Shown here one piece after another: positions 29,750 to 38,552 of a DNA stretch of 61,218 bases; the stretch's first letter is position 1; every line of letters begins with the position of its first letter. Made by a program: the position numbers and the translations under genes. The notes below the pieces were generated by a model that was given only the letters and a program-made list of their open reading frames with translations, ran no database searches and had not been told where the DNA came from. Source of the stretch: Candidatus Mediterraneibacter intestinigallinarum (GTDB lineage: Bacteria > Bacillota > Clostridia > Lachnospirales > Lachnospiraceae). The stretch covers positions 1 through 61,218 of the forward strand of contig DWXI01000142.1 of NCBI GenBank assembly GCA_019119265.1, read 5' to 3'.

Positions 29750-29814
29750 ATTCGTAGTTCAGTCCGTTTTTCTGTTATCTACAGAATAATCTATACAACA
29801 AACACGTATTAAAA

Positions 29815-29856
29815 AGAGACACTGCAGCGGGAATTTCTCCTGCATACAGTGTCTCT
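29815..29856 (-). terminator. Terminator hairpin downstream of the ferredoxin gene
   Basis: AGAGACACTG...CAGTGTCTCT; on the minus strand followed by tttt. Confidence 0.75.
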
Positions 29857-29888
29857 TCTGCTTGTGATCACTTTGCGATTTTCTATTA

Positions 29889-30059
29889 TTACTCTGCTGA
29901 GATAGCGCCTGTAGGACATGCAGCTTCACATGCTCCGCAGTCTACACAAGCTTCAGCATCGATCTCATATTTGCCATCGCCTTCAGAGATAGCGCCTACT
30001 GGACATTCACCTTCGCAAGAACCACAGCTTACGCATTCATCACTAATTACGTGTGCCAT
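29889..30059 (-). CDS. 2[4Fe-4S] ferredoxin, 56 aa (absent from the supplied ORF track)
   Basis: Translated by hand: MAHVISDECVSCGSCEGECPVGAISEGDGKYEIDAEACVDCGACEAACPTGAISAE. Confidence 0.95.
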   Translation of the reverse strand: MAHVISDECVSCGSCEGECPVGAISEGDGKYEIDAEACVDCGACEAACPTGAISAE

Positions 30060-30294
30060 AGTATGTACCCTCCTTTTTTGATTTTCGAAAAAGTATTCTC
30101 CTTTTTCGCTATCCCCATTTTAATACAATAAAAGTGAATATACAAGTGATTTGCGTGTTCTAATTTTAGTACTTATTAGAAAATTTAGAAAAAAATCACT
30201 TTATTTTTCAGAATTTTGGTGTATGATAAAACAATGGTATGAAGTGTTATGACGTAACACTCAGATAAGATGTTTGTATATATGGAGGCATATT

Positions 30295-31572
30295 ATGAGA
30301 AAGAGATCAGTTATGGCGGCTTTGCTTGCGCTGTGTTTGACAGCGGGAACCTGCGGCTGCAGTTCTTCGGATGACGAAGAAGTTTTTACGGGGAATACGC
30401 CGGAAGTTCCTGAATGGCAGGCCTGCCTTGATGCTATCTCACCGGATGTATATGCGGATATCGGGGATCTGGATCTGGAGCCGGGCACGTATATTTCGGT
30501 GATTGGAAAAACGGAGAATTCTTCCTACTGGAAGCAGGTCGCGGCGGGAGTCCAACAGGCTGCAGATGATATAAACGAAAGACTCGGATACAGCGGTTCA
30601 GATGAGGTGAGGGTATTGTTCAACGCTCCTGCCGACGGTGAAGATATTGATGAGCAGGTCAATATTCTGGATGAGGAGATGGCAAGATACCCTGATGTGA
30701 TCGCCATTGCCAGTATAGATGAAAATGCATCGGAAGTACAGTTTGACCTCGCAATAGAAAATGGTATACCGATTGTGGCGTTTGATTCCGGAAACAGTTA
30801 TCAGGGGATTCAGTGCACCTGTATGACAGATAACGCGGAAGCAGCGGCTACAGGGGCGGACAGGCTCTGTGCAGCAATTGAAGAGAACGGCGATGTTGTC
30901 CTGATAGTGCCGGATTCTGTTTCGGGGAATGCTAAAGACAGAGTGGACTCTTTTAAAAAGGAAATATCAGATAATCATCCCGGAGTATCGCTGGTTGAAA
31001 CGCTTTATATGGATCAGATCGATCAGTTGAAACGGACGGCGGCGGCAGAACAGCTCGGCGTAACTGCAGAAGAGCTTGAAACATGGACCACGCAAGCGGC
31101 AGGCGGAGAAGAGGAAAGTGCAAACGGAAACAGTGAAACGGATGGAGAAGAAAGTAATATCTCTGAAGAAGCCAGAACCCGCCTGGAAGATATTGATTCT
31201 ATCGCCGATGGGATGAGCGATGAGGATGCGGTTGTATATTATCTTGAAAAACACCCGAATCTGAAAGGATGTTTCGGAACGAACGATGAGACTGTCCTGT
31301 TAGGAGCACGTGCGCTTGAACAGATGGAGAAGACGGATGAGGTTGTCATGATGGGATTTGATGCGGGGAAAGACCAGCTGGACGCTCTTGAGAGCGGAAG
31401 CATTGATGGTCTGGTGGTGCAGAATCCTTTCGGAATGGGATATGCAGCGGTTGTAGCCGCCGCGCGGACGGTGCTGGAGATTGGAAATGAAGCGCAGGTA
31501 GACACCGGTTTTATATGGGTAGATGCAGACAATATGGAAAATGAAAACATACAGGCTATGCTGTATGAATAA
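30295..31572 (+). CDS. Sugar-type (periplasmic-binding-protein/LacI fold) substrate-binding lipoprotein
   Basis: Lipobox LTAGTCGCSS; GIPIVAFDSGN; VMMGFDAGKDQLDALESGSIDGLVVQNPFGMGYAAV. Confidence 0.85.
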   Translation: MRKRSVMAALLALCLTAGTCGCSSSDDEEVFTGNTPEVPEWQACLDAISPDVYADIGDLDLEPGTYISVIGKTENSSYWKQVAAGVQQAADDINERLGYSGSDEVRVLFNAPADGEDIDEQVNILDEEMARYPDVIAIASIDENASEVQFDLAIENGIPIVAFDSGNSYQGIQCTCMTDNAEAAATGADRLCAAIEENGDVVLIVPDSVSGNAKDRVDSFKKEISDNHPGVSLVETLYMDQIDQLKRTAAAEQLGVTAEELETWTTQAAGGEEESANGNSETDGEESNISEEARTRLEDIDSIADGMSDEDAVVYYLEKHPNLKGCFGTNDETVLLGARALEQMEKTDEVVMMGFDAGKDQLDALESGSIDGLVVQNPFGMGYAAVVAAARTVLEIGNEAQVDTGFIWVDADNMENENIQAMLYE

Positions 31573-31577
31573 TTAAA

Positions 31578-31613
31578 ACACCAGTTCAGCTGCAGCGCAG
31601 GCTGAACTGGTGT
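31578..31613. terminator. Bidirectional terminator between convergent genes
   Basis: ACACCAGTTCAGC/GCTGAACTGGTGT 13-bp perfect stem. Confidence 0.85.
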
Positions 31614-31619
31614 ATTTGT

Positions 31620-33029
31620 TTACATGACTCTGCTCAGTGAAAAGATAAATTCAGTGCCTACTCCTTCGGTGCTGATGACATTTATATGTTCGTCATGAGC
31701 CTGAATAACTTCTTTTACTATTGACAGGCCAAGGCCTGTTCCTTTTTTGTCTTTTCCACGGGAAAGATCGGATTTGTAAAAACGCTCCCAGATCTTGTTG
31801 AGGTCTTTGCGGGGAATCCCGATTCCGTGGTCTTTTACTGAAATAAAGATTTTGTCGTTCTTCTCACTTACTTCGATGGTGATAGAAGACTCGTTTTCAC
31901 TGAATTTGATGGCGTTGTCAATTAAGTTGTAGAGAACCTGCTGGATTTTCCGCTTATCCGCGTAGGCAACGACAGATTCAGGCATCAGGAGAAGTTCGAT
32001 AGAGATATGCTTTGGCGTGCATACGGCTTCAAACGACTCGGCGGTACCTTTGATAATATCCTGGATGTCAAACTCTGTCTTATCCAGCATAAGTTCTTTT
32101 GTATCGAATTCGTTCAGCGTCAGAAGATCTCCGGTCAGATCGGTAAGTCGTTCTGTTTCAAACAGGATGATATTCAGATATTTTTCGTAAAGTTCAGGCG
32201 GAATTGTTCCGTCTGCCATGGCTTCCACATATCCTTTTATGGAAGTGAGAGGGGAGCGGAAGTCATGGGAGACATTCGCCACGATCTTTTTTTGGTAGTC
32301 ATCCATGTCTTTCAGCTGGGCGGCCATATAGTTGAGAGAGGCGGAAAGATATCCCATCTCGTCATGTGTGTGGACAGGAATCTCATATTCCAGATTCCCC
32401 AGGGCATACTGTCGGGCAGCTTCCGATATCTGCCTCAGCGGCCGGTAGACAAAGAACTGAAATCCCAGCAGGAAGATAAAGGAGAGAAGGAAGATAACGC
32501 CCAGTGATATATATACAGGAACCATGATGGGTTGACAACGCTCTTCGATATTGGCGACCGGACTGTGGATGAGGAGATATCCTTTTGTGGAAAATCCTAC
32601 TGTTACAGGAGCCATGACAGTAATAACCTCCTCGTCGAAATATCCGTGATATGTTCCGGAAATATACTGGTTTCCTCCGATTTCCGCCGGATTAAAGTTT
32701 TCAATGGCGTCTTCCGGCGATGAGGTACCTTCCAGATTGGAGGAGGTGATCAGGTTGCCGGAGGCGTCTACGAACCACAGTGAGGATTCCAGATACAGCC
32801 GCATTGCGGCAAGCTGTGACTGAACCGCATATAAGGAGGAGTCTTCGGAAAAGTAGGATGGAAGATAGTCACTGGCTATCAGAGTGGCTTCTCTGTAAAG
32901 CGTCTGCGACGTGTCTTCCATAAGCCGGTTCGTTACAAGTTGTGTGGTGAGCGTAGCGGTCGTGAACAGGCAGAGAAAACCAAATATAATATATAATGCG
33001 ATGAATTTCAGATGTAGTATACTTTTCAT
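31620..33029 (-). CDS. Sensor histidine kinase (HAMP, HisKA, HATPase_c)
   Basis: KKIVANVSHDFRSPLTSIKGYVEAM H-box; KGTGLGLSIVKEVIQ G-box; start set at MKSILHLKF. Confidence 0.92.
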   Translation of the reverse strand: MKSILHLKFIALYIIFGFLCLFTTATLTTQLVTNRLMEDTSQTLYREATLIASDYLPSYFSEDSSLYAVQSQLAAMRLYLESSLWFVDASGNLITSSNLEGTSSPEDAIENFNPAEIGGNQYISGTYHGYFDEEVITVMAPVTVGFSTKGYLLIHSPVANIEERCQPIMVPVYISLGVIFLLSFIFLLGFQFFVYRPLRQISEAARQYALGNLEYEIPVHTHDEMGYLSASLNYMAAQLKDMDDYQKKIVANVSHDFRSPLTSIKGYVEAMADGTIPPELYEKYLNIILFETERLTDLTGDLLTLNEFDTKELMLDKTEFDIQDIIKGTAESFEAVCTPKHISIELLLMPESVVAYADKRKIQQVLYNLIDNAIKFSENESSITIEVSEKNDKIFISVKDHGIGIPRKDLNKIWERFYKSDLSRGKDKKGTGLGLSIVKEVIQAHDEHINVISTEGVGTEFIFSLSRVM

Positions 33030-33042
33030 AGTGCTCCGTCCG

Positions 33043-33750
33043 TTACTTTGTCTCAAATTTATATCCGATACCCCATACTGTACTCAGACTCCAGTGGGGA
33101 TGATCTTTGATCTTCTCCCGGAGGCGCTTGATATGTACGTCAACCGTTCGGGTGTCTCCTACGTATTCATATCCCCAGATCTGATCAAGAAGCTGTTCTC
33201 TGGTAAAAACCTGATTCGGGGATGCGGCGAGGCAATAGAGTAGTTCCAGTTCCTTTGGCGGCATCTCGATATGCCTTCCGTCGCATATGACAGAATAGTT
33301 TGTCAGATTGATCTCCAGATCGTCATATTCTACACGCTTTGTCTTATCCTTGGGATCAGGATCGGACTTGACCGGCTGATATCGTCTCAGTACTGCCCGT
33401 ACCCTTGCAACCATCTCTTTTGAATCAAAGGGCTTCATGATATAATCATCGGCGCCAAGTTCCAGCCCCAGCACCTTGTCGAAGACTTCGCCTTTTGCGG
33501 AGAGCATGATGATCGGAGTGGAGGATCGCGCACGTATTTCGCGGCAGACCTGATATCCGTCGATGCCCGGAAGCATAAGATCAAGAAGAATCAGATTCGG
33601 CTGATATGTGTCAAATGCTGTCAGGGCATCCTCTCCATTATAAACGATTCTTGTATCAAAGCATTCTTTACTGAGATAAAGCGAGAGCAGTTCAGCTATG
33701 TTTTCATCGTCATCTACAATAAGGATCTTCTGTTTACCAATCATTTTCAT
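33043..33750 (-). CDS. OmpR/PhoB-type response regulator
   Basis: ILIVDDDENIAELLSLYL; LILLDLMLPGIDG; C-terminal winged helix TREQLLDQIWGYEYVGDTRTVDVHIKRLREKI. Confidence 0.95.
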   Translation of the reverse strand: MKMIGKQKILIVDDDENIAELLSLYLSKECFDTRIVYNGEDALTAFDTYQPNLILLDLMLPGIDGYQVCREIRARSSTPIIMLSAKGEVFDKVLGLELGADDYIMKPFDSKEMVARVRAVLRRYQPVKSDPDPKDKTKRVEYDDLEINLTNYSVICDGRHIEMPPKELELLYCLAASPNQVFTREQLLDQIWGYEYVGDTRTVDVHIKRLREKIKDHPHWSLSTVWGIGYKFETK

Positions 33751-33759
33751 ATACCTCCT

Positions 33760-36135
33760 CTATTTCAGTTCTACGATCGTCACTCCGGCATCACCTTCTC
33801 CGTATTCTGCAAGGTGATATGATTTGACATGTTTCTGGCGTCTCAGATATTCATGGATGCCCTTCCTCAGTGCGCCGGTTCCTTTTCCGTGAACCACTCT
33901 CACTGTATTCAGATGAGAAAGGATGGCGTCATCGAGATATTTGTCCAGTTCGGCCACTGCTTCGTCTACGGTTTTTCCGAGCAGGTTGATCTCCGGACTG
34001 ACGGAAAGGGATTTGCTCATACCAATCCTGCCTTTTGAAGTACGGTTCAGCTTCTTTGGAGTATATGCAGACGGTTCTTCTATGATCTCAAGGTCGGCGA
34101 TGTTTACCTGGGATCGCAGAATACCCATCTGTACTGTGACGTTGCCCCGTGAGTCAGGCAGTGACTGGATGGTTCCGGTAAGGTTCATGCTCAGTACTTT
34201 TACGGATTCACCCAGTTTAAAATCTTCCGGTTTATATTGCTTTTTCGCCTTGCGGGTATTTGCCGGCGATGAGGGGGAAGTGTCTTTTATTTTTTTTCTC
34301 AGACGTTCCCGTTCTTTTTCCATTTCCGCGGCGGAAATGTTTTCTTTTCCGAATTTGTGGAAATTTCGGATCGTCTCGTCAGCGACTTCTTTCGCTTCCC
34401 GCAGGATGGCGTTGGCTTTTTCATTGGCTTCGCGCAGAATGCGGTCGCGCTGTTCCTCCAGCTTTTCACGACGTTTTTCGGCCTGTTGTTTTAGAGCCTC
34501 AGTTTCCCGCCGGTAGGCTTCAATTTCCTGCCTTTCTTTCTCAATGGTACGGCGGCTCGTTTCCAGATCGGTAAGCAGATCTTCAAAAGAGACGTCCTGT
34601 TCACTCAGAAGTTTTCGGGCATCTTCGATAATGAAATCCGGAAGCCCCAGTTTGCCTGAAATTGCAAATGCGTTGCTCTTTCCGGGAATGCCAATGAGAA
34701 GCCGGTAAGTCGGACGCAGGCTTTCCACGTCGAATTCACAACAGGCATTCTCTACACCCGGAGTAGAGAGTGCGTAGACTTTCAGTTCACTGTAATGGGT
34801 TGTGGCCATAGTGCGTATGTTTCTCTTATGGAGATATGAGAGAATGGCAGTGGCAAGGGCGGCGCCTTCCGTGGGATCCGTGCCGGCTCCCAGTTCATCG
34901 AAGAGTACAAGAGACTGTTCGTCTGTTTTTTTCAGGAAGGAAACGATATTTGTCATATGGGATGAAAACGTACTGAGGCTCTGCTCAATGCTCTGTTCAT
35001 CTCCGATATCGGCGTACACCTGGTGGAATACGGCCAGTTCTGAACGGTCACCGGCGGGGATGTGGAGCCCTGCCTGCCCCATCAGCGTGAACAGTCCTAC
35101 TGTCTTCAGGGAGACAGTCTTGCCTCCTGTATTAGGACCGGTGATGATGAGCAGGGTAAAATCTTCGCCCAGCGATACGGTGATCGGAACAACGGTCTTT
35201 TCATCCAACAGAGGATGCCGCCCTTCTCTGATATGGATCCGTCCCTCTTCATTCAGGATCGGGCGGCTGCCCCGCATGGAAAGTGCCAGCGCGCCGCGGG
35301 CAAATATGAAGTCGAGATCTGTCATTGCCCGGTAGTCTTCCCGGATTTCTTCAATATACTGTGCGGTCTCTTCGCTTAATCGGGCCAATATTACCTGAAT
35401 TTCTTCCTGCTCTTTGGCGTAAAGTTCTTTGAGATCGTTATTCAGTTTTACCACTGCCATCGGTTCAATGAACAGGGTGGAACCGGTGGAGGACTGGTCG
35501 TGGATCAGGCCCTGTACCTGTGAACGATATTCTGCTTTAACCGGAATACAGTATCTGTCGCCGCGCATAGTGATGATGGGATCCTGCAGATAAGTTCTGA
35601 GGGATCCGTTGACCAGACCGTTTAACGTAGCGTGGATACGGTCGTTTATTGAACCCATGCTGCGGCGTATATGCTTCAGCGTACTGCTGGCGTCGTCACT
35701 GATCTCCTCCTCGGAAATGATGCATCTTTCGATTTCATTTGAAAGCGTTGTGAGAGGTTCCAGCTGTTCAAAGTAAGCGTCCAGACAGTCAGCTGCGTCT
35801 TCCTGCGTATCGTGGCGTCCGTAGGACTTCGCCCGCGCAGCGTTGGCCAGCAGCCTGCAGATGCGGAGCAGTTCAGAGGCGCTTAAAGAACCTCCGATCT
35901 CCAGTCTTTTCATGGATTCTTCCACGGGAGCTGCATCAGAGAAAGAAATCCTGCCCTTTCTGACAATACGGGTAAATGCCGCGGCGGTCTGTTCCTGAAA
36001 TGTATTGATCCTGTCCAGATCCGTCATCGGTTTCAGACGACGACAGAGCTGCCGGCCCCTGAAAGATCCGGCCTCTTCCTCCAGGCGTGAGATGATTTTG
36101 TCATATTCAAGTTTTGTAAGTGTTTTCTGATTCAT
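33760..36135 (-). CDS. mutS2: Endonuclease MutS2
   Basis: ITGPNTGGKTVSLKTVGLFTLM Walker A; Smr domain EINLLGKTVDEAVAELDKYLDDA...VRVVHGKGTGALRKGI. Confidence 0.95.
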   Translation of the reverse strand: MNQKTLTKLEYDKIISRLEEEAGSFRGRQLCRRLKPMTDLDRINTFQEQTAAAFTRIVRKGRISFSDAAPVEESMKRLEIGGSLSASELLRICRLLANAARAKSYGRHDTQEDAADCLDAYFEQLEPLTTLSNEIERCIISEEEISDDASSTLKHIRRSMGSINDRIHATLNGLVNGSLRTYLQDPIITMRGDRYCIPVKAEYRSQVQGLIHDQSSTGSTLFIEPMAVVKLNNDLKELYAKEQEEIQVILARLSEETAQYIEEIREDYRAMTDLDFIFARGALALSMRGSRPILNEEGRIHIREGRHPLLDEKTVVPITVSLGEDFTLLIITGPNTGGKTVSLKTVGLFTLMGQAGLHIPAGDRSELAVFHQVYADIGDEQSIEQSLSTFSSHMTNIVSFLKKTDEQSLVLFDELGAGTDPTEGAALATAILSYLHKRNIRTMATTHYSELKVYALSTPGVENACCEFDVESLRPTYRLLIGIPGKSNAFAISGKLGLPDFIIEDARKLLSEQDVSFEDLLTDLETSRRTIEKERQEIEAYRRETEALKQQAEKRREKLEEQRDRILREANEKANAILREAKEVADETIRNFHKFGKENISAAEMEKERERLRKKIKDTSPSSPANTRKAKKQYKPEDFKLGESVKVLSMNLTGTIQSLPDSRGNVTVQMGILRSQVNIADLEIIEEPSAYTPKKLNRTSKGRIGMSKSLSVSPEINLLGKTVDEAVAELDKYLDDAILSHLNTVRVVHGKGTGALRKGIHEYLRRQKHVKSYHLAEYGEGDAGVTIVELK

Positions 36136-36216
36136 AGATTCCCCTTAAAAATACACGTGGACTGTAAATATCATTCTACCCCATTCTTGGAATAAAGAAA
36201 AGTCTTTTCCAAATGA

Positions 36217-36245
36217 TTGAACTATCTAACTGAATCGGTTATACT
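36217..36245 (+). promoter_or_regulatory. Sigma-A promoter (TTGAAC-N17-TATACT)
   Basis: Overlaps the over-extended 5' end of the ORF-track entry; supports translation start at 36268. Confidence 0.75.
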
Positions 36246-36267
36246 AGAATCCGGAGGAATAAAGTCC

Positions 36268-37551
36268 ATGCCCAATGATAGAGATCAGAATCTAAGTCCG
36301 GAGGAGCCGGAAGAAAAGAAGTATTCTTTTTTACAGGAGACGATCAAACCGAAACCAATCAGCAGGCAGCAGCTTGCACAGCAGCTTGTACGGATCGCTA
36401 TATACGGAGTGATCCTTGGAGTCTTTGCCTGCCTTGGTTTTTTTGCGCTTAAACCATGGATGCAGGATATATTCCGCGGCGATCTGGAGACCGTGTCTAT
36501 TCCTGAAGATGAAGATCCGGCAGAAACAGATGAAGCTGTTTCAGAAGAAGAACCACAGTCAGATGAAGACGCAACTGTGAATGCAGACAGTTATGAGAAA
36601 ATGATGGCTTCTATGAATGAAAGAGCTGTTGAAGCTGAGAAAGGAATTGTGTCTGTTCAAGCTGTTACGGGAGAAATGGACTGGGACGCTCAGATGACAG
36701 GGATCAGTACAAGTGTGACAGGAGTAATCGCGGCGGATAACGGACAGGAGCTGCTGATCCTGGCTGACAGTTCAATTTGTGAGAATGCGAAAAAATGGTC
36801 CGTCACATTCGAGGACGGAGCCAGCTATGACGCAGCGTTAAAGAAAAGGGATCTTAATACCGGACTTGCTATGTTCAGCGTAAGCCGGGGAAACATAACA
36901 GACGCGACATGGTCCGCTATAAAAGTGTCTGTCCTGGGAAATTCAAATCTGGTCAAACAGGGTGATGTAGTCATGGCCCTGGGAAATATGTTCGGCTATC
37001 CTGACGGGATGAGCTACGGAATAGTAAGTTCGACGGATTACAGAGCGGCATTTTATGATGGAGAGTGCGATGTGCTTTCTACAGATATAACATATGAGTC
37101 AGGCGGCACAGGCGCATTGTTCAATATGGAGGGCGAGGTGGTCGGAATTGTCTCTTCGTCTGTATGGGAAACAGATGAGCAGAGCGGTTTGAGTGCATAC
37201 GCTGTCTCCGATCTGAAAACTATCATAGAAATCATGGCGAATGGAGAGAGCGTGCCATATATCGGAATACACGGAACTACAGTGACCCAGGCGCTCAAAG
37301 ACGAGCAGGGAATGCCTTCCGGCGTCTATGTGGTAGATGTGGATCCGGATTCGCCTGCAATGGAAGCGGGGATTCAGAGCGGTGATGTTATCTGTCAGGT
37401 GGACGGGAAAGATGTGGGCAGTATCTCTACTTATCAGAGCGCTGTGCTGGAGACGGCAGCCGGCAGAGTTATCCATCTTCAGGGCAGGCGTCTCGGGGCC
37501 GACGGATATGTAGAAATAGACTTCTCTGTGACAGTGGGAAGTAAGGAGTAG
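36268..37551 (+). CDS. HtrA/DegP-like (S1C-fold) membrane-anchored protein with PDZ domain, probable loss of catalytic triad
   Basis: GDVVMALGNMFGYPDGMSYGIVSS...GGTGALFNMEGEVVGIVSS; PDZ: PAMEAGIQSGDVICQVDGKDVGSISTYQSAVL; ATG at 36268 preceded by ggagg. Confidence 0.8.
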   Translation: MPNDRDQNLSPEEPEEKKYSFLQETIKPKPISRQQLAQQLVRIAIYGVILGVFACLGFFALKPWMQDIFRGDLETVSIPEDEDPAETDEAVSEEEPQSDEDATVNADSYEKMMASMNERAVEAEKGIVSVQAVTGEMDWDAQMTGISTSVTGVIAADNGQELLILADSSICENAKKWSVTFEDGASYDAALKKRDLNTGLAMFSVSRGNITDATWSAIKVSVLGNSNLVKQGDVVMALGNMFGYPDGMSYGIVSSTDYRAAFYDGECDVLSTDITYESGGTGALFNMEGEVVGIVSSSVWETDEQSGLSAYAVSDLKTIIEIMANGESVPYIGIHGTTVTQALKDEQGMPSGVYVVDVDPDSPAMEAGIQSGDVICQVDGKDVGSISTYQSAVLETAAGRVIHLQGRRLGADGYVEIDFSVTVGSKE

Positions 37552-37595
37552 CCTTCGGGTGAAACGAAAATGAGAGATAGAGAAAGAGGAATGAC

Positions 37596-38552
37596 ATGAG
37601 ATATATAAACGGATTACATGAAGGCGAGACAATAAGGAACGTTTATCTTTGCAAGGGAAAGCGCTCTGCGGAGACGAGAAACGGAAAACCTTATGACAAT
37701 CTGCTGCTTCAGGATAAAACAGGAATACTCGACGGAAAAGTATGGGATCCAAATTCCCAGGGAATAGCTGATTATGATGAAAAAGATTTTATCGAAGTCT
37801 ACGGCGATGTGATCAGCTATAACGGCAATTTGCAGATCAACATAAAACAGATCAGAAAGGCGGCGGAAGGAGAGTATGATCCTGCGGATTATATGCCCAC
37901 CACTGATAAAAATGTGGAGCGGATGTATTCCGGCCTGACAGCGTATATCGGGAAGATATCCGATCCGTGGCTGAAACAGCTGCTGGAATATTATTTTGTA
38001 AAAGATGAAGATTTTATCAGAAAGTTTAAAGGACATTCGGCTGCCAAGACTGTACATCACAGCTTCTCGGGAGGACTTCTGGAGCATACATTGAGTGTCC
38101 TTCATATGTGTGATTATTTTGCGGGAGCATATCCGATTCTGAACCGTGATCTGCTCTTTGCGGCGGCAATCTGCCACGATATCGGAAAAACCAGGGAATT
38201 GTCCTCTTTCCCGGATAATGACTATACAGATGAAGGACAGCTCATCGGTCATATCGTGATCGGTGTGGAGATGGTGGACGAGGCAATCCGGTCCATCCCG
38301 GATTTTCCGGAACGTCTGGCAAATGAGCTGAAGCACTGTATTATCGCCCACCACGGAGAGCTGGAGTACGGCTCGCCGAAGAAACCGGCGCTGGCGGAGG
38401 CGCTGGCGCTCAATCTGGCGGATAATGCAGATGCCAAGATGCAGACGCTGACAGAAATCTTTAAGGGGAAGACAGGAACAGAGTGGCTTGGTTATAACAG
38501 ATTATTTGAATCCAATCTGAGGAGAACGTCGGAGAAAAATGCAGAAAAATGA
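37596..38552 (+). CDS. yhaM: YhaM-family 3'-5' exoribonuclease (OB + HD domain)
   Basis: NGKPYDNLLLQDKTGILDGKVWD; HHSFSGGLLEHTLSVLHMCDYFA; AAICHDIGKTRELS. Confidence 0.88.
   Translation: MRYINGLHEGETIRNVYLCKGKRSAETRNGKPYDNLLLQDKTGILDGKVWDPNSQGIADYDEKDFIEVYGDVISYNGNLQINIKQIRKAAEGEYDPADYMPTTDKNVERMYSGLTAYIGKISDPWLKQLLEYYFVKDEDFIRKFKGHSAAKTVHHSFSGGLLEHTLSVLHMCDYFAGAYPILNRDLLFAAAICHDIGKTRELSSFPDNDYTDEGQLIGHIVIGVEMVDEAIRSIPDFPERLANELKHCIIAHHGELEYGSPKKPALAEALALNLADNADAKMQTLTEIFKGKTGTEWLGYNRLFESNLRRTSEKNAEK

Larger units (their letters stand above)
29131..29811. mobile_element. Candidate non-autonomous (MITE-like) element with 15-bp TIRs and overall palindromic layout
   Basis: TAATACGTGTTTGTT at 29131-29145 and perfect reverse complement AACAAACACGTATTA at 29797-29811; interior is an inverted dimer of a structured module. 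Confidence 0.65.

Noticed and set aside
31578-31613. Considered as another member of the CAGTTCAGCC repeat family
   Set aside because: Shares only the CAGTTCAGC arm; best explained as a bidirectional terminator between convergent genes
32007-32507. Plus-strand 166-aa ORF opposite the histidine kinase
   Set aside because: Antisense of conserved HAMP/HisKA region
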